Positions 37,201 to 50,950 of a stretch of 64,000 nt of DNA are shown piece by piece. The notes beneath the pieces were generated by a model, which saw only the letters and a list, made by a program, of their open reading frames with translations, had not been told where the DNA came from and made no database searches. Position 1 is the first letter of the stretch. The number at the start of each line of letters is the position of its first letter. Source of the DNA: Symsagittifera roscoffensis (taxonomy: Eukaryota; Xenacoelomorpha; Acoela; Convolutidae). Where the stretch lies: assembly GCF_963678635.1 (NCBI RefSeq), contig NC_087071.1, positions 248,001-312,000 of the forward strand. Reading direction: 5' to 3'. The position numbers were made by a program, and so were the translations under genes.

Positions 37201-39590
37201 TGGGTGTAGTACCTGTGATATATCTATGTTGGGGTCCAGCATTCTACCGGCCATGAATGAAGCGAGGTTGGATATGTTTGCGTGTCTATGTGGGTAGTAC
37301 CTGTGATATATCTATGTTGGGGTCCAGCATTCTGCCGGCGATGAATGAGGCGAGGTTGGATATGTATGCGTGTCTATGTGGGTAGTACCTGTGATATATC
37401 TATGTTGGGGTCCAGCATTCTACCGGCCATGAATGAGGCGAAGTTGGATATGTATGCGTGTCTATGTGGGTAGTACCTGTGATATATCTATGTTGGGGTC
37501 CAGCATTCTGCCTGCCATGAATGAGGCGAGGTTGGATATGTATGCGTGTCTATGTGGGTAGTACCTGTGATATATCTATGTTGGGGTCCAGCATTCTGCC
37601 GGCCATGTATGAGGCGAGGTTGGATATGTATGCGTGTCTATGTGGGTAGTACTCGTGATATATCTATGTTGGGGTCCAGCATTCTGCCTGCCATGAATGA
37701 GGCGAGGTTGGATGTGTATGGGTTTCTATGTGGGTAGTACTTGTGATATATCTATGTTGGAGTCCAGCATTCTGCCAGCCATGAATGAGGCGAGGTTGGA
37801 TGTGTATGCGTGTCTATGTGGGTAGAACTTGTGATATATCTATGTTGGGGTCTAGCTTTCTACCGGCCATGAATGAAGCGAGGTTTGATGTGTATGCGTG
37901 TCTATGTGGGTAGTACCTGTGATATATCTATGTTGGGGTCCAGCATTCTGCCGGCCATGAATGAGGCGAGGTTGGATGTGTATCGGTTTCTATGTGGGTA
38001 GTACCTGTGATATATCTATGTTGGGGTCCAGCATTCTACCGGCCCTGAATGAAGCGAGGTTGGATGTGTATGCATGTCTATGTGGGTAGTACCTGTGATA
38101 TATCTATGTTGGAGTCTAGCATTCTGCCGGCCATGATTGAGGCGAGGTTGGATGTGTATGCGTGTCTATGTGGATACTTCTGTGATATATCTATATTGGG
38201 GTCCAGCATTCTGCCGGCCATGAATGAGGCGAGACTGGACGTGTAAGCGTGTCTATGTGGGTAGTACCTGTGATATATTTATGTTGGGGTCTAGCATTCT
38301 GCCAGCCATGAATGAGGCGAGGTTGGATGGGTATGCGTGTCTATGTGGGTAGTACCTGTGATATATTTATGTTGGGGTCTAGCATTCTGCCAGCCATGAA
38401 TGAGGCGAGGTTGGATGTGTATGCGTGTCTATGTGGGTAGAACTTGTGATATATCTATGTTGGGGTCCAGCATTCTGCCGGCCATGAATGAAGCGAGGTT
38501 GGATGTGTATGCGTGTCTATGTGGGTAGTACCTGTGATATATCTATGTTGGGGTCCAGCGTTCTACTGGCCATGAATGAAGCGAGGTTGGATGTGTAAGC
38601 GTGTCTATGTGGGTAGTACCTGTGATATATCTATGTTGGGGTCTAGCATTCTGCCGGCCAGGAATGAGGCGAGCTAGGATGTGTATGCGTGTCTATGTGG
38701 GTAGTACCTGTGATATATCTATGTTGGGGTCCAGCATTCTACCGGCCATAAATGAAGCGAGGTTGGATGTGTATGCGTGTCTATGTGGGTAGTACCTGAG
38801 ATATATCTATGTTGGGGTCTAGCATTCTGCCGGCCCTGAAGGAGGCGAGGTTGAATGTGTATGCGTGTCTATGTGGGTAGTACATGTGATATATCTATGT
38901 TGGGGTCTAGCATTCTACCGGCCATGAATGAAGCGAGGTTGGATCTGTATGCGTGTCTATGGGTGTAGTACCTGTGATATATCTATGTTGGGGTCCAGCA
39001 TTCTACCGGCCATGAATGAAGCGAGGTTGGATTTGTATGCGTGTTTATGGGTGTAGTACCTGTGATATATCTATGTTGGGGTCCAGCATTCTACCGGCCA
39101 TGAATGAAGCGAGGTTGGATATGTTTGCGTGTCTATGTGGGTAGTACCTGTGATATATCTATGTTGGGGTCCAGCATTCTGCCGGCGATGAATGAGGCGA
39201 GGTTGGATATGTATGCGTGTCTATGTGGGTAGTACCTGTGATATATCTATGTTGGGGTCCAGCATTCTACCGGCCATGAATGAGACGAAGTTGGATATGT
39301 ATGCGTGTCTATGTGGGTAGCACCTGTGATATATCTATGTTGGGGTCCAGCATTCTGCCTGCCATGAATGAGGCGAGGTTGGATATGTATGCATGTCTAT
39401 GTGGGTAGTACCTGTGATATATCTATGTTGGGGTCCAGCATTCTGCCGGCCATGTATGAGGCGAGGTTGGATATGTATGCGTGTCTATGTGGGTAGTACT
39501 CGTGATATATCTATGTTGGGGTCCAGCATTCTGCCTGCCATGAATGAGGCGAGGTTGGATATGTATGCGTGTCTATGTGGGTAGTACCTG
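34272..39590 (-). repeat. Array 2 sub-domain nearest exon A
   Basis: The units are mainly of the GATGTGTATGCG / GTGGGTAGTACCTG type (plus strand), with both GTCTAGC and GTCCAGC variants. This sub-domain includes the ~1.85-kb higher-order repeats. The outermost unit at 34272-34360 is divergent. Confidence 0.7.
34900..39580 (-). repeat. ~1.85-kb (21-unit) higher-order repeat in array 2
   Basis: The segment 36202-36417 recurs at 38049, 36754-36945 at 38601 and 37546-37737 at 39393, all with a shift of 1847 bp. The marker TATGGGTTTCTATG occurs at 35861 and 37717, a 1856-bp shift. The 9-bp difference is explained by a local duplication, GATATATCTGATATATC, at about 36064-36080 present in only one copy. 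A more diverged related copy starts near 34980. The near identity of the 36-39.5 kb copies indicates a recent block duplication. Confidence 0.85.
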
Positions 39591-42500
39591 TAAAATATCT
39601 ATGTTGGGGTCCGGCATTCTGCCGGCCATGAATGAGGCGAGGTTGGATTTGTATGCGTGTCTATGGGTGTAGTACCTGTGATATACCTATGTTGGGGTCC
39701 AGCATTCTGCCGGCCATGAATGAGGTGAGGTTTGATATGTATGCGTGTCTATGTGGGTAGTACCTGTGATATATCTATGTTGGGGTCCAGCATTTTGCCG
39801 GCAATGATTTAGGCGAGGTTGGATATGTATGCGTAATTATTTGGGTAGTATCTGTGATATATCTATGTTGGGGTCCAGCATTCTGCCGGCCATGAATGAG
39901 GCGAGGTTGGATATGTATGCGTGTCTATGTGGGTAGTACCTGTGATATATATATTTTGGGGTCCAGCATTCTGCCGGCCATGAATGAGGCGACGTTGGAT
40001 ACGTATGCGTGTCTATGTGGGTAGTACCTGTGATAAATCTATGTTTGGGTCCAGCATTCTGCCGGCCATGAATGAAGCGAGGTTGGATGTGTATGCGTGT
40101 CTATGTGGGTAGTACCTGTGATATACCTATGTTGGGGTCCAGCATTCTGCGGGCCATGAATGAGGCGAGGCTGGATATGTATGCGTGTCGATGTTGCTAG
40201 TACCTGTGATAAATCTATTTTGGGGTCCAGCATTCTGCCGGCAATGATTTAGGCGAGGTTGGATATGTATGCGTAATTATTTGGGTAGTATCTGTGATAT
40301 ATCTATGTTGGGGTCCAGCATTCTGCCGGCCATGAATGAGGCGAGGTTGGATATGTATGCGTGTCTATGTGGGTAGTACCTGTGATATATATATTTTGGG
40401 GTCCAGCATTCTGCCGGCCATGAATGAGGCGACGTTGGATACGTATGCGTGTCTATGTGGGTAGTACCTGTGATAAATCTATGTTTGGGTCCAGCATTCT
40501 GCCGGCCATGAATGAAGCGAGGTTGGATGTGTATGCGTGTCTATGTTGCTAGTACCTGTGATATATCTATTTTGGGGTCCAGCATTCTGCCGGCCATGAA
40601 TGAGGCGAGGTTGGATATGTATGCGTGTCTATGTTTAGTACCTGTGATATATCTATGTTTGGGTCCAGCATTCTGCCGGCCATGAATGAAGCGAGGTTGG
40701 ATGTGTATGTGTGTCTATGTGGGTAGTACATGTGATATATCTATCTTGGGGTCCAGCACTCTGCCGGCCATGAATGAGGCGAGGTTAGATATGTAAGCGT
40801 GTCGATGTTGGTAGTACCTGTAATATATCTATTTTGGTGTCCAGCATTCTGCCGGCCATGAATGAGGTGAGGTTGGATATGTATGCGTGTCTATGTGGGT
40901 AGTACCTGTAAAATATCTATGTTGGGGTCCGGCATTCTGCCGGCCATGAATGAGGCGAGGTTGGATTTGTATGCGTGTCTATGGGTGTAGTACCTGTGAT
41001 ATACCTATGTTGGGGTCCAGCATTCTGCCGGCCATGAATGAGGTGAGGTTTGATATGTATGCGTGTCTATGTGGGTAGTACCTGTGATATATCTATGTTG
41101 GGGTCTAGCATTTTGCCGGCAATGATTTAGGCGAGGTTGGATATGTATGCGTAATTATTTGGGTAGTATCTGTGATATATCTATGTTGGGGTCCAGCATT
41201 CTGCCGGCCATGAATGAGGCGAGGTTGGATATGTATGCGTGTCTATGTGGGTAGTACCTGTGATATATATATTTTGGGGTCCAGCATTCTGCCGGCCATG
41301 AATGAGGCGACGTTGGATACGTATGCGTGTCTATGTGGGTAGTACCTGTGATAAATCTATGTTTGGGTCCAGCATTCTGCCGGCCATGAATGAAGCGAGG
41401 TTGGATGTGTATGCGTGTCTATGTGGGTAGTACCTGTGATATACCTATGTTGGGGTCCAGCATTCTGCGGGCCATGAATGAGGCGAGGCTGGATATGTAT
41501 GCGTGTCGATGTTGCTAGTACCTGTGATATATCTATTTTGGGGTCCAGCATTCTGCCGGCCATGAATGAGGCGAGGTTGGATATGTATGCGTGTCTATGT
41601 TTAGTACCTGTGATATATCTATGTTTGGGTCCAGCATTCTGCCGGCCATGAATGAAGCGAGGTTGGATGTGCATGCGTGTCTATGTGGGTAGTACATGTG
41701 ATATATCTATCTTGGGGTCCAGCACTCTGCCGGCCATGAAGGAGGCGAGGTTAGATATGTATGCGTGTCGATGTTGGTAGTACCTGTAATATATCTATTT
41801 TGGTGTCCAGCATTCTGCCGGCCATGATTGAGGCGAGGTTGGATATGTATGCGTGTCTATGTGGGTAGTACCTGTGATTTATCTATGTTGGGGTCCAGCA
41901 TTCTACCGGCCATGAATGAGGCGAAGTTGGATATGTATGCGTGTCTATGTGGGTAGTACCTGTGATATATCTATGTTGGGGTCCAGCATTCTGCCGGCCA
42001 TGAATGAGGCGAGGTTGGATATGTATGCGTGTCTATGTGGGTAGTAACGCTGATATATCTATGTTGGGGTCCAGCTTTCTGCCGGCCATGAATGAGGCGA
42101 AGTTGGATATGTATGCGTGTCTATGTGGGTAGTACCTTTGATATATCTATGTTGGGGTCCAGCATTCTGCCGGCCATGTATGAGGCGAGGTTGGATATGT
42201 ATGCGTGTCTATGTGGGTAGTACCTTTGATATATCTATGTTGGGGTCCAGCATTCTGCCGGCCATGTATGAGGCGAGGTTGGATATGTATGCGTGTCTAT
42301 GTGGGTAGTACTCGTGATATATCTATGTTGGGGTCCAGCATTCTGCCTGCCATGAATGAGGCGAGGTTGGATATGTATGCATGTCTATGTGGGTAGTACC
42401 TGTAAAATATCTATGTTGGGGTCCAGCATTCTGCCGGCCATGAATGAGGCGAGGTTGGATTTGTATGCGTGTCTATGGGTGTAGTACCTGTGATATACCT

Positions 42501-45500
42501 ATGTTGGGGTCCAGCATTCTGCCGGCCATGAATGAGGTGAGGTTGGATATGTATGCGTGTCTATGTGGGTAGTACCTGTGATATATCTATGTTGGGGTCC
42601 AGCATTCTGCCGGCAATGATTTAGGCGAGGTTGGATATGTATGCGTAATTATGTGGGTAGTATCTGTGATATATCTATGTTGGGGTCCAGCATTCTGCCG
42701 GCCATGAATGAGGCGAGGTTGGATATGTATGCGTGTCTATGTGGGTAGTAACTGTGATATATATGTTTTGGGGTCCAGCATTCTGCCGGCCATGAATGAG
42801 GCGACGTTGGATACGTATGCGTGTCTATGGGTGTAGTACCTGTGATATACCTATGTTGGGGTCCAGCATTCTGCCGGCCATGAATGAGGTGAGGTTGGAT
42901 ATGTATGCGTGTCTATGTGGGTAGTACCTGTGATATATCTATTTTGGGGTCCAGCATTCTGCCGGCCATGAATGAGGCGAGGTTGGATATGTATGCGTAA
43001 TTATGTGGGTAGTATCTGTGAAATATCTATTTTGGGGTCCAGCATTCTGCCGGCCATGAATGAGGCGAGGTTGGATATGTATGCGTCTCTATGTGGGTAG
43101 TACCTGTGATATATATATTTTGGGGTCCAGTATTCTGCCGGCCATGAATGATGCGACGTTGGATACGTATGCGTGTCTATGTGGGTAGTACATGTGATAA
43201 ATCTATGTTTGGGTCCAGCATTCTGCCGGCCATGAATGAAGCGAGGTTGGATGTGTATGCGTGTCTATGTGGGTAGTACCTGTGATATACCTATGTTGGG
43301 GTCCAGCATTCTGCGGGCCATGAATGAGGCGAGGCTGGATATGTATGCGTGTCGATGTTGCTAGTACCTGTGATATATCTATTTTGGGGTCCAGCATTCT
43401 GCCGGCCATGAATGAGGCGAGGTTGGATATGTATGCGTGTCTATGTGTAGTACCTGTGATATATCTATGTTTGGGTCCAGCATTCTGCCGGCCATGAATG
43501 AAGCGAGGTTGGATGTGTATGCGTGTCTATGCGGGTAGTACATGTGATATATCTATCTTGGGGTCCAGCACTCTGCTGGCCATGAATGAGGCGAGGTTGG
43601 ATATGTAAGCGTGTCGATGTTGGTAGTACCTGTAATATATCTATTTTGGTGTCCAGCATTCTGCCGGCCATGATTGAGGCGAGGTTGGATATGTATGCGT
43701 GTCTATGTGGGTAGTAACTGTGATATATCTATGTTGGGGTCCAGCATTCTGCCGGCCTTGAATGAAGCGAGGTTGGATAAGTATGCGTGTCTATATGCGT
43801 AGTATCTGTGAAAAATCTATATTTATGTCTAGCAATCTGCCGGCCATGAATGAGGCGAGGTTGGATATGTATGCGTAATTATGTGGGTAGTATCTGTGAA
43901 ATATCTATTTTGGGGTCCAGCATTCTGCCGGCCATGAATGAGGCGAGGTTGGATATGTATGCGTCTCTATGTGGGTAGTACCTGTGATATATATATATTT
44001 TGGGGTCCAGCATTCTGCCGGCCATGAATGAGGCGACGTTGGATACGTATGCGTGTCTATGTGGGTAGTACCTGTGATAAATCTATGTTTGGGTCCAGCA
44101 TTCTGGCGGCCATGAATGAAGCGAGGTTGGATGTGTATGCGTGTCTATGTGGGTAGTACCTGTGAGATACCTATGTTGGGGTCCAGCATTCTGCGGGCCA
44201 TGAATGAGGCGAGGCTGGATATGTATGCGTGTCGATGTTGCTAGTACCTGTGATATATCTATTTTGGGGTCCAGCATTCTGCCGGCCATGAATGAGGCGA
44301 GGTTGGATATGTATGCGTGTCTATGTGTAGTACCTGTGATATATCTATGTTTGGGTCAAGCATTCTGCCGGCCATGAATGAGGCGAGGTTGGATATGTAT
44401 GCGTCTCTATGTGGGTAGTACCTGTGATATATATATGTTGGGGTCCAGCATTCTGCCGGCCATGAATGAGGCGACGTTGGATACGTATGTGTGTCTATGT
44501 GGGTAGTACCTGTGATAAATCTATGTTTGGGTCCAGCATTCTGCCGGCCATGAATGAAGCGAGGTTGGATGTGTATGCGTGTCTATGTGGGTAGTACCTG
44601 TGATATACCTATGTTGGGGTCCAGCATTCTGCGGGCCACGAATGAGGCGAGGCTGGATATGTATGCGTGTCGATGTTGCTAGTACCTGTGATATATCTAT
44701 TTTGGGGTCCAGCATTCTGCCGGCCATGAATGAGGCCAGGTTGGATATGTATGCGTGTCTATGTGTAGTACCTGTGATATATCTATGTTTGGGTCCAGCA
44801 TTCTGCTGGCCATGAATGAAGCGAGGTTGGATGTGTATGCGTGTCCATGTGGGTAGTACATGTGATATATCTATCTTGGGGTCCAGCACTCTGCCGGCCA
44901 TGAATGAGGCGAGGTTGGATATGTAAGCGTGTCGATGCTGGTAGTACCTGTAATATATCTATTTTGGTGTCCAGCATTCTGCCGGCCATGATTGAGGCGA
45001 GGTTGGATATGTATGCGTGTCTATGTGGGTAGTACCTGTGATATATCTATGTTGAGGTCCAGCATTCTGCCGGCCTTGAATGAAGCGAGGTTGGATAAGT
45101 ATGCGTGTCTATATGTGTAGTATCTGTGAAAAATCTATATTTATGTCTAGCAATCTGCCGGCCATGAATGAGGCGAGGTTGGATATGTATGCGTAATTAT
45201 GTGGGTAGTATCTGTGAATATCTACTTTGGGGTCCAGCATTCTGCCGGCCATGAATGAGGTGAGGTTGGATATGTATGCGTCTCTATGTGGGTAGTACCT
45301 GTGATATATATATTTTGGGGTCCAGCATTCTGCCTGCCATGAATGAGGCGACGTTGGATACGTATGCGTGTCTATGTGGGAAGTACCTGTGATAAATCTA
45401 TGTTTGGGTCCAGCATTCTGCCGGCCATGAATGAAGCGAGGTTGGATGTGTATGCGTGTCTATGTGGGTAGTACCTGTGATATACCTATGTTGGGGTCCA

Positions 45501-48500
45501 GCATTCTGCGGGCCATGAATGAGGCGAGGCTGGATATGTATGCGTGTCGATGTTGCTAGTACCTGTGATATATCTATTTTGGGTTCCAGCATTCTGCCGG
45601 CCATGAATGAGGCGAGGTTGGATATGTATGCGTGTCTATGTGTAGTACCTGTGATATATCTATGTTTGGGTCCAGCATTCTGCCGGCCATGAATGAAGCG
45701 AGGTTGGATGTGTATGCGTGTCTATGTGGGTAGTACATGTGATATATCTATCTTGGGGTCCAGCGCTCTGCCGGCCATGAATGAGGCGAGGTTGGATATG
45801 TAAGCGTGTCGATGTTGGTAGTACCTGTAATATATCTATTTTGGTGCCCAGCATTCTGCCGGCCATGATTGAGGCGAGGTTGGATATGTATGCGTGTCTA
45901 TGTGGGTAGTACCTGTGATACATCTATGTTGGGGTCCAGCATTCTACCGGCCATGAATGAGGCGAAGTTGGATGTGTATGCGTGTCTATGTGGGTAGTAA
46001 ATGTGATATATCTATGTTGGGGTCCAGCATTCTGCCGGCCATGAATGAGGCGAAGCTGGATATGTACGCGTGTCTATGTGGGTAGTACCTGTGATATGTC
46101 TATGTTGGGGTCCAGCATTCTGCCGGCCATGTATGAGGCAAGGTTGGATATGTATGCGTGTCTATGTGTGTAGTACTCGTGATATATCTATGTTGGGGTC
46201 CAGCATTCTGCCTGCCATGAATGAGGCGAGGTTGGATATGTATGCGTGTCTATGTGGGTAGTACCTGTAAAATATCTATGTTGGGGTCCAGCATCCTGCC
46301 GGCCATGAATGAGGCGAGGTTGGATTTGTATGCGTGTCTATGGGTGTAGTACCTGTGATATACCTATGTTGGGGTCCAGCATTCTGCCGGCCATGAACGA
46401 GGTGAGGTTGGATATGTATGCGTGTCTATGTGGGTAGTACCTGTGATATATCTATGTTGGGGTCCAGCATTCTACCGGCCATGAATGAGGCGAAGTTGGA
46501 TATGTATGCGTGTCTATGTGGGTAGTACCTGTGATATATCTATGTTGGGGTCCAGCATTCTACCGGCCATGAATGAAGCGTGGTTGGATGTGTATGCGTG
46601 TCTATGTGGGTAGTACCTGTGATATATCTATGTTGGGGTCCAGCATTCTACCGGCCATGAATGAGGCGAAGTTGGATATGTATGCGTGTCTATGTGGGTA
46701 GTACCTGTGATATATCTATGTTGGGGTCCAGCATTCTGCCGGCCATGAATGAGGCGACGTTGGATATGTATGCGTGTCGATATTGCTAGTACCTGTGATA
46801 TATCTATTTTGGGTTCCAGCATTCTGCCGGCCATGAATGAGGCGAGGTTGGATATGTATGCGTGTCTATGTGTAGAACCTGTGATATATCTATGTTTGGG
46901 TCCAGCATTCTGCCGGCCATGAATGAAGCGAGGTTGGATGTGTATGCGTGTCTATGTGGGTAGTACATGTGATATATCTATCTTGGGGTCCAGCACTCTG
47001 CCGGCCATGAATGAGGCGAGGTTGGATATGTAAGCGTGTCGATGTTGGTAGTACCTGTAATAAATCTATTTTGTTTTCCAGCATTCTGCCGGTCATGATT
47101 GAGGCGAGGTTCGATATATATGCGTGTCTATGTTGGTAGTACCTGTGATATATCTATGTTGGGGTCCAGCATTCTACCGGCCATGAATGAGGCGAAGTTG
47201 GATATGTATGCGTGTCTATGTGGGTAGTACCTGTGATATATCTATGTTGGGGTCCAGCATTCTGCCGGCCATGTATGAGGCGAGGTTGGATATGTATGCG
47301 TGTCTATGTGGGTAGTAAATGTGATATATCTATGTTGGGGTCCAGCATTCTGCCGGCCGTGAATGAGGCGAAGTTGGATATGTATGCGTGTCTATGTGGG
47401 TAGTACCTGTGATATATATATGTTGGGGTCCAGCATTCTGCCGGCCATGTATGAGGCGAGGTTGGATATGTATGCGTGTCTATGTGGGTAGTACTCGTGA
47501 TATATCTATGTTGGGGTCCAGCATTCTGCCTGCCATGAATGAGGCGAGGTTGGATATGTATGCGTGTCTATGTGGGTAGTACCTGTAAAATATCTATGTT
47601 GGGGTCCAGCATCCTGCCGGCCATGAATGAGGCGAGGTTGGATTTGTATGCGTGTCTATGGGTGTAGTGCCTGTGATATACCTATGTTGGGGTCCAGCAT
47701 TCTGCCGGCCATGAATGAGGTGAGGTTGGACATGTATGCGTGTCTATGTGGGTAGTACCTGTGATATATATCTATGTTGGGGTCCAGCATTCTACCGGCC
47801 ATGAATGAGGCGAAGTTGGATATGTATGCGTGTCTAGGTGGGTAGTACCTGTGATATATCTATGTTGGGGTCCAGCATTCTACCGGCCATGAATGAAGCG
47901 TGGTTGGATGTGTATGCGTGTCTATGTGGGTAGTACCTGTGATATATCTATGTTGGGGTCCAGCATTCTACCGGCCATGAATGAGGCGAAGTTGGATATG
48001 TATGCGTGTCTATGTGGGTAGTACCTGTGATATATCTATGTTGAGGTCCAGCATTCTGCCGGCCATGAATGAGGCGAGGTTGGATATGTATGCGTGTCTA
48101 TGTGGGTAGTAAATGTGATATATCTATGATGGGGTCCAGCATTCTGCCGGCCATGAATGAGGCGAAGTTGGATATGTATGCGTGTCTATGTGGGTACTAC
48201 CTGTGATATATCTATGTTGGGGTCCAGCATCCTGCCGGCCATGTATGAGGCGAGGTTGGATATGTATGCGTGTCTATGTGGGTAGTACTCGTGATATATC
48301 TATGTTGGGGTCCAGCATTCTGCCTGCCATGAATGAGGCGAGGTTGGATATGTATGCGTGTCTATGTGGGTAGTACCTGTGATATACCTATGTTGGGGTC
48401 CAGCATTCTGCCGGCCATGAATGAGGTGAGGTTGGATATGTATGCGTGTCTATGTGGGTAGTACCTGTGATATATCTATGTTGGGGTCCAGCATTCTGCC

Positions 48501-50950
48501 GGCAATGATTTAGGCGAGGTTGGATATGTATGCGTAATTATGTGGGTAGTATCTGTGATATATCTATGTTGGGGTCCAGCATTCTGCCGGCCATGAATGA
48601 GGCGAGGTTGGATATGTATGCGTGTCTATGTGGGTAGTACCTGTGATATATATATTTTGGGGTCCAGCATTCTGCCGGCCATGAATGAGGCGACGTTGGA
48701 TACGTATGCGTGTCTATGGGTGTAGTACCTGTGATATACCTATGTTGTGGTCCAGCAGTCTGCCGGCCATGAATGAGGCCAGGTTGGATATGTATGCGTA
48801 ATTATGTGGGTAGTATCTGTGATATATTTATGTTGGGGTCCAGCATTCTGCCGGCCATGAATGAGGCGAGGTTGGATATGTATGCGTGTCTATGTGGGTA
48901 GTACCTGTGATATATATATATATTTTGGGGTCCAGCATTCTGCCGGCCATGAATGAGGCGACGTTGGATACGTATGCGTGTCTATGTGGGTAGTACCTGT
49001 GATAAATCTATGTTTGCGTCCAGCATTCTGCCGGCCATGAATGAAGCGAGGTTGGATGTGTATGCGTGTCTATGGGTGTAGTACCTGTGATATACCTATG
49101 TTGGGGTCCAGCATTCTGCCGGCCATGAATGAGGCGAGGTTGGATATGTATGCGTGTCTATGTGATATATTTTGGGGTCCAGCATTCTGCCGGCCATGAA
49201 TGAGGCGACGTTGGATACGTATTCGTATCTATGTGGGTAGTACCTGTGATAAATCTATGTTTGCGTCCAGCACTCTGCCGGCCATGAATGAAGCGAGGTT
49301 GGATGTGTATGCGTGTCTATGTGGGTAGTACTTGTGATATATCTATGTTGGGGTCCAGCATTCTGCCGGCCATGAAGGAGGCGATGTTGGATATGTATGC
49401 GTGTCGATGTGGGTAGTACCTGTGATATATCTATTTTGGGGTCCAGCATTCTGCCGGCCATGAATGAGGCGAGGTTGGATATGTATGCGTGTCTATGTGG
49501 GTAGTACCTGTGATATATCTATGTTTGGGTCGAGCATTCTGCCGGCCATGAATGAAGCGAGGTTGGATGTGTATGCGTGTCTATGTGGGTAGTACCTGTG
49601 ATATATCTATGTTGGGGTCCAGCATTCTGCCGGCCATGAATGAGGCGAGGTTGGGTATGTATGCGTGTCGATGTGGGTAGTACCTGTAATATACCTTTTT
49701 TGGGGTCCAGCATTCTGCCGGCCATGATTGAGGCGAGGTTGGATAAGTATGCGTGTCTATATGTGTAGTATATGTGAAAAATCTATATTTATGTCTAGCA
49801 ATCTGCCGGCCATGAATGAGGCGAGGTTGGATGTGTATGTGTGTCTATGTGGGTAGTACATGTGATATATCTATCTTGGGGTCCAGCACTCTGCCGGCCA
49901 TGAATGAGGCGAGGTTGGATATGTAAGCGTGTCGATGTTGGTAGTACCTGTAATATATCTACTTTGGTGTCCAGCATTCTGCCGGCCATGATTGAGGCGA
50001 GGTTGGATGTGTATGCGTGTCTATGTGGGTAAGACCTGTGATATATCTATTTTGGGGTCCAGCATTCTGCCGGCCATGAATGAGGCGACGTTGGATAAGT
50101 ATGCATGTCTATGTGGGTAGTACCTGTGATATATCTATGTTTTCGTCCAGCATTCTGCCGGCCATGAATGAAGCGAGGTCGGATGTGTATGCGTGTCTAT
50201 GTGGGTAGTACCTGTGATATATCTATGTTGGGGTCCAGCATTCTGCCGGCCATGAAGGAGGCGATGTTGGATATGTATGCGTGTCGATGTGGGTAGTACC
50301 TGTGATATATCTATTTTGGGGTCCAGCATTCTGCCGGCCATGAATGAGGCGAGGTTGGATATGTATGCGTGTCTATGTGGGTAGTACCTGTGATATATCT
50401 ATGTTTGGGTCGAGCATTCTGCCGGCCATGAATGAAGCGAGGTTGGATGTGTATGCGTGTCTATGTGGGTAGTACCTGTGATATATCTATGTTGGGGTCC
50501 AGCATTCTGCCGGCCATGAATGAGGCGAGGTTGGGTATGTATGCGTGTCGATGTGGGTAGTACCTGTAATATACCTTTTTTGGGGTCCAGCATTCTGCCG
50601 GCCATGATTGAGGCGAGGTTGGATAAGTATGCGTGTCTATATGTGTAGTATATGTGAAAAATCTATATTTATGTCTAGCAATCTGCCGGCCATGAATGAG
50701 GCGAGGTTGGGTATGTATGCGTGTCGATGTGGGTAGTACCTGTAATATATCTATTTTGGGGTCCAGCATTCTGCCGGCCATGATTGAGGCGAGAGTGGAT
50801 GTGTAGGCGTATCTATGTGGGTAGTACCTTAGATTTATCTATGTTGGGGTCCAGCATTCTGCCGGCCTTGAATGAAGCGAGGTTGGATAAGTATGCGTGT
50901 CAATATGTGTAGTATCTTTGAAAAATCTATATTTATGTCTAGCAATCTGC
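39590..50950 (-). repeat. Array 2 central sub-domain
   Basis: The units are mainly of the GATATGTATGCG type with the recurrent variants ATAAATCTATGTTTGGGTCC, ATCTATTTTGGGGTCC, GCGTAATTATTTGGG and GTCGATGTTGCTAG. These recur in fixed order at spacings near 440 and 880 bp. For example GCGTAATTAT occurs at 39831, 40271 and 41149. Many blocks near 43.2, 44.1, 44.5 and 45.4 kb share the same ordered variants. Confidence 0.7.
49240..50700 (-). repeat. 880-bp (10-unit) tandem duplication in array 2
   Basis: The segments 49255-49461 and 50135-50341, 49519-49725 and 50399-50605, and the aberrant unit starting GGATAAGTATGCG at 49741 and 50621 are each offset by exactly 880 bp. The aberrant unit (AAAAATCTATATTTATGTCTAG) is a distinctive marker shared by both copies. 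Confidence 0.8.
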
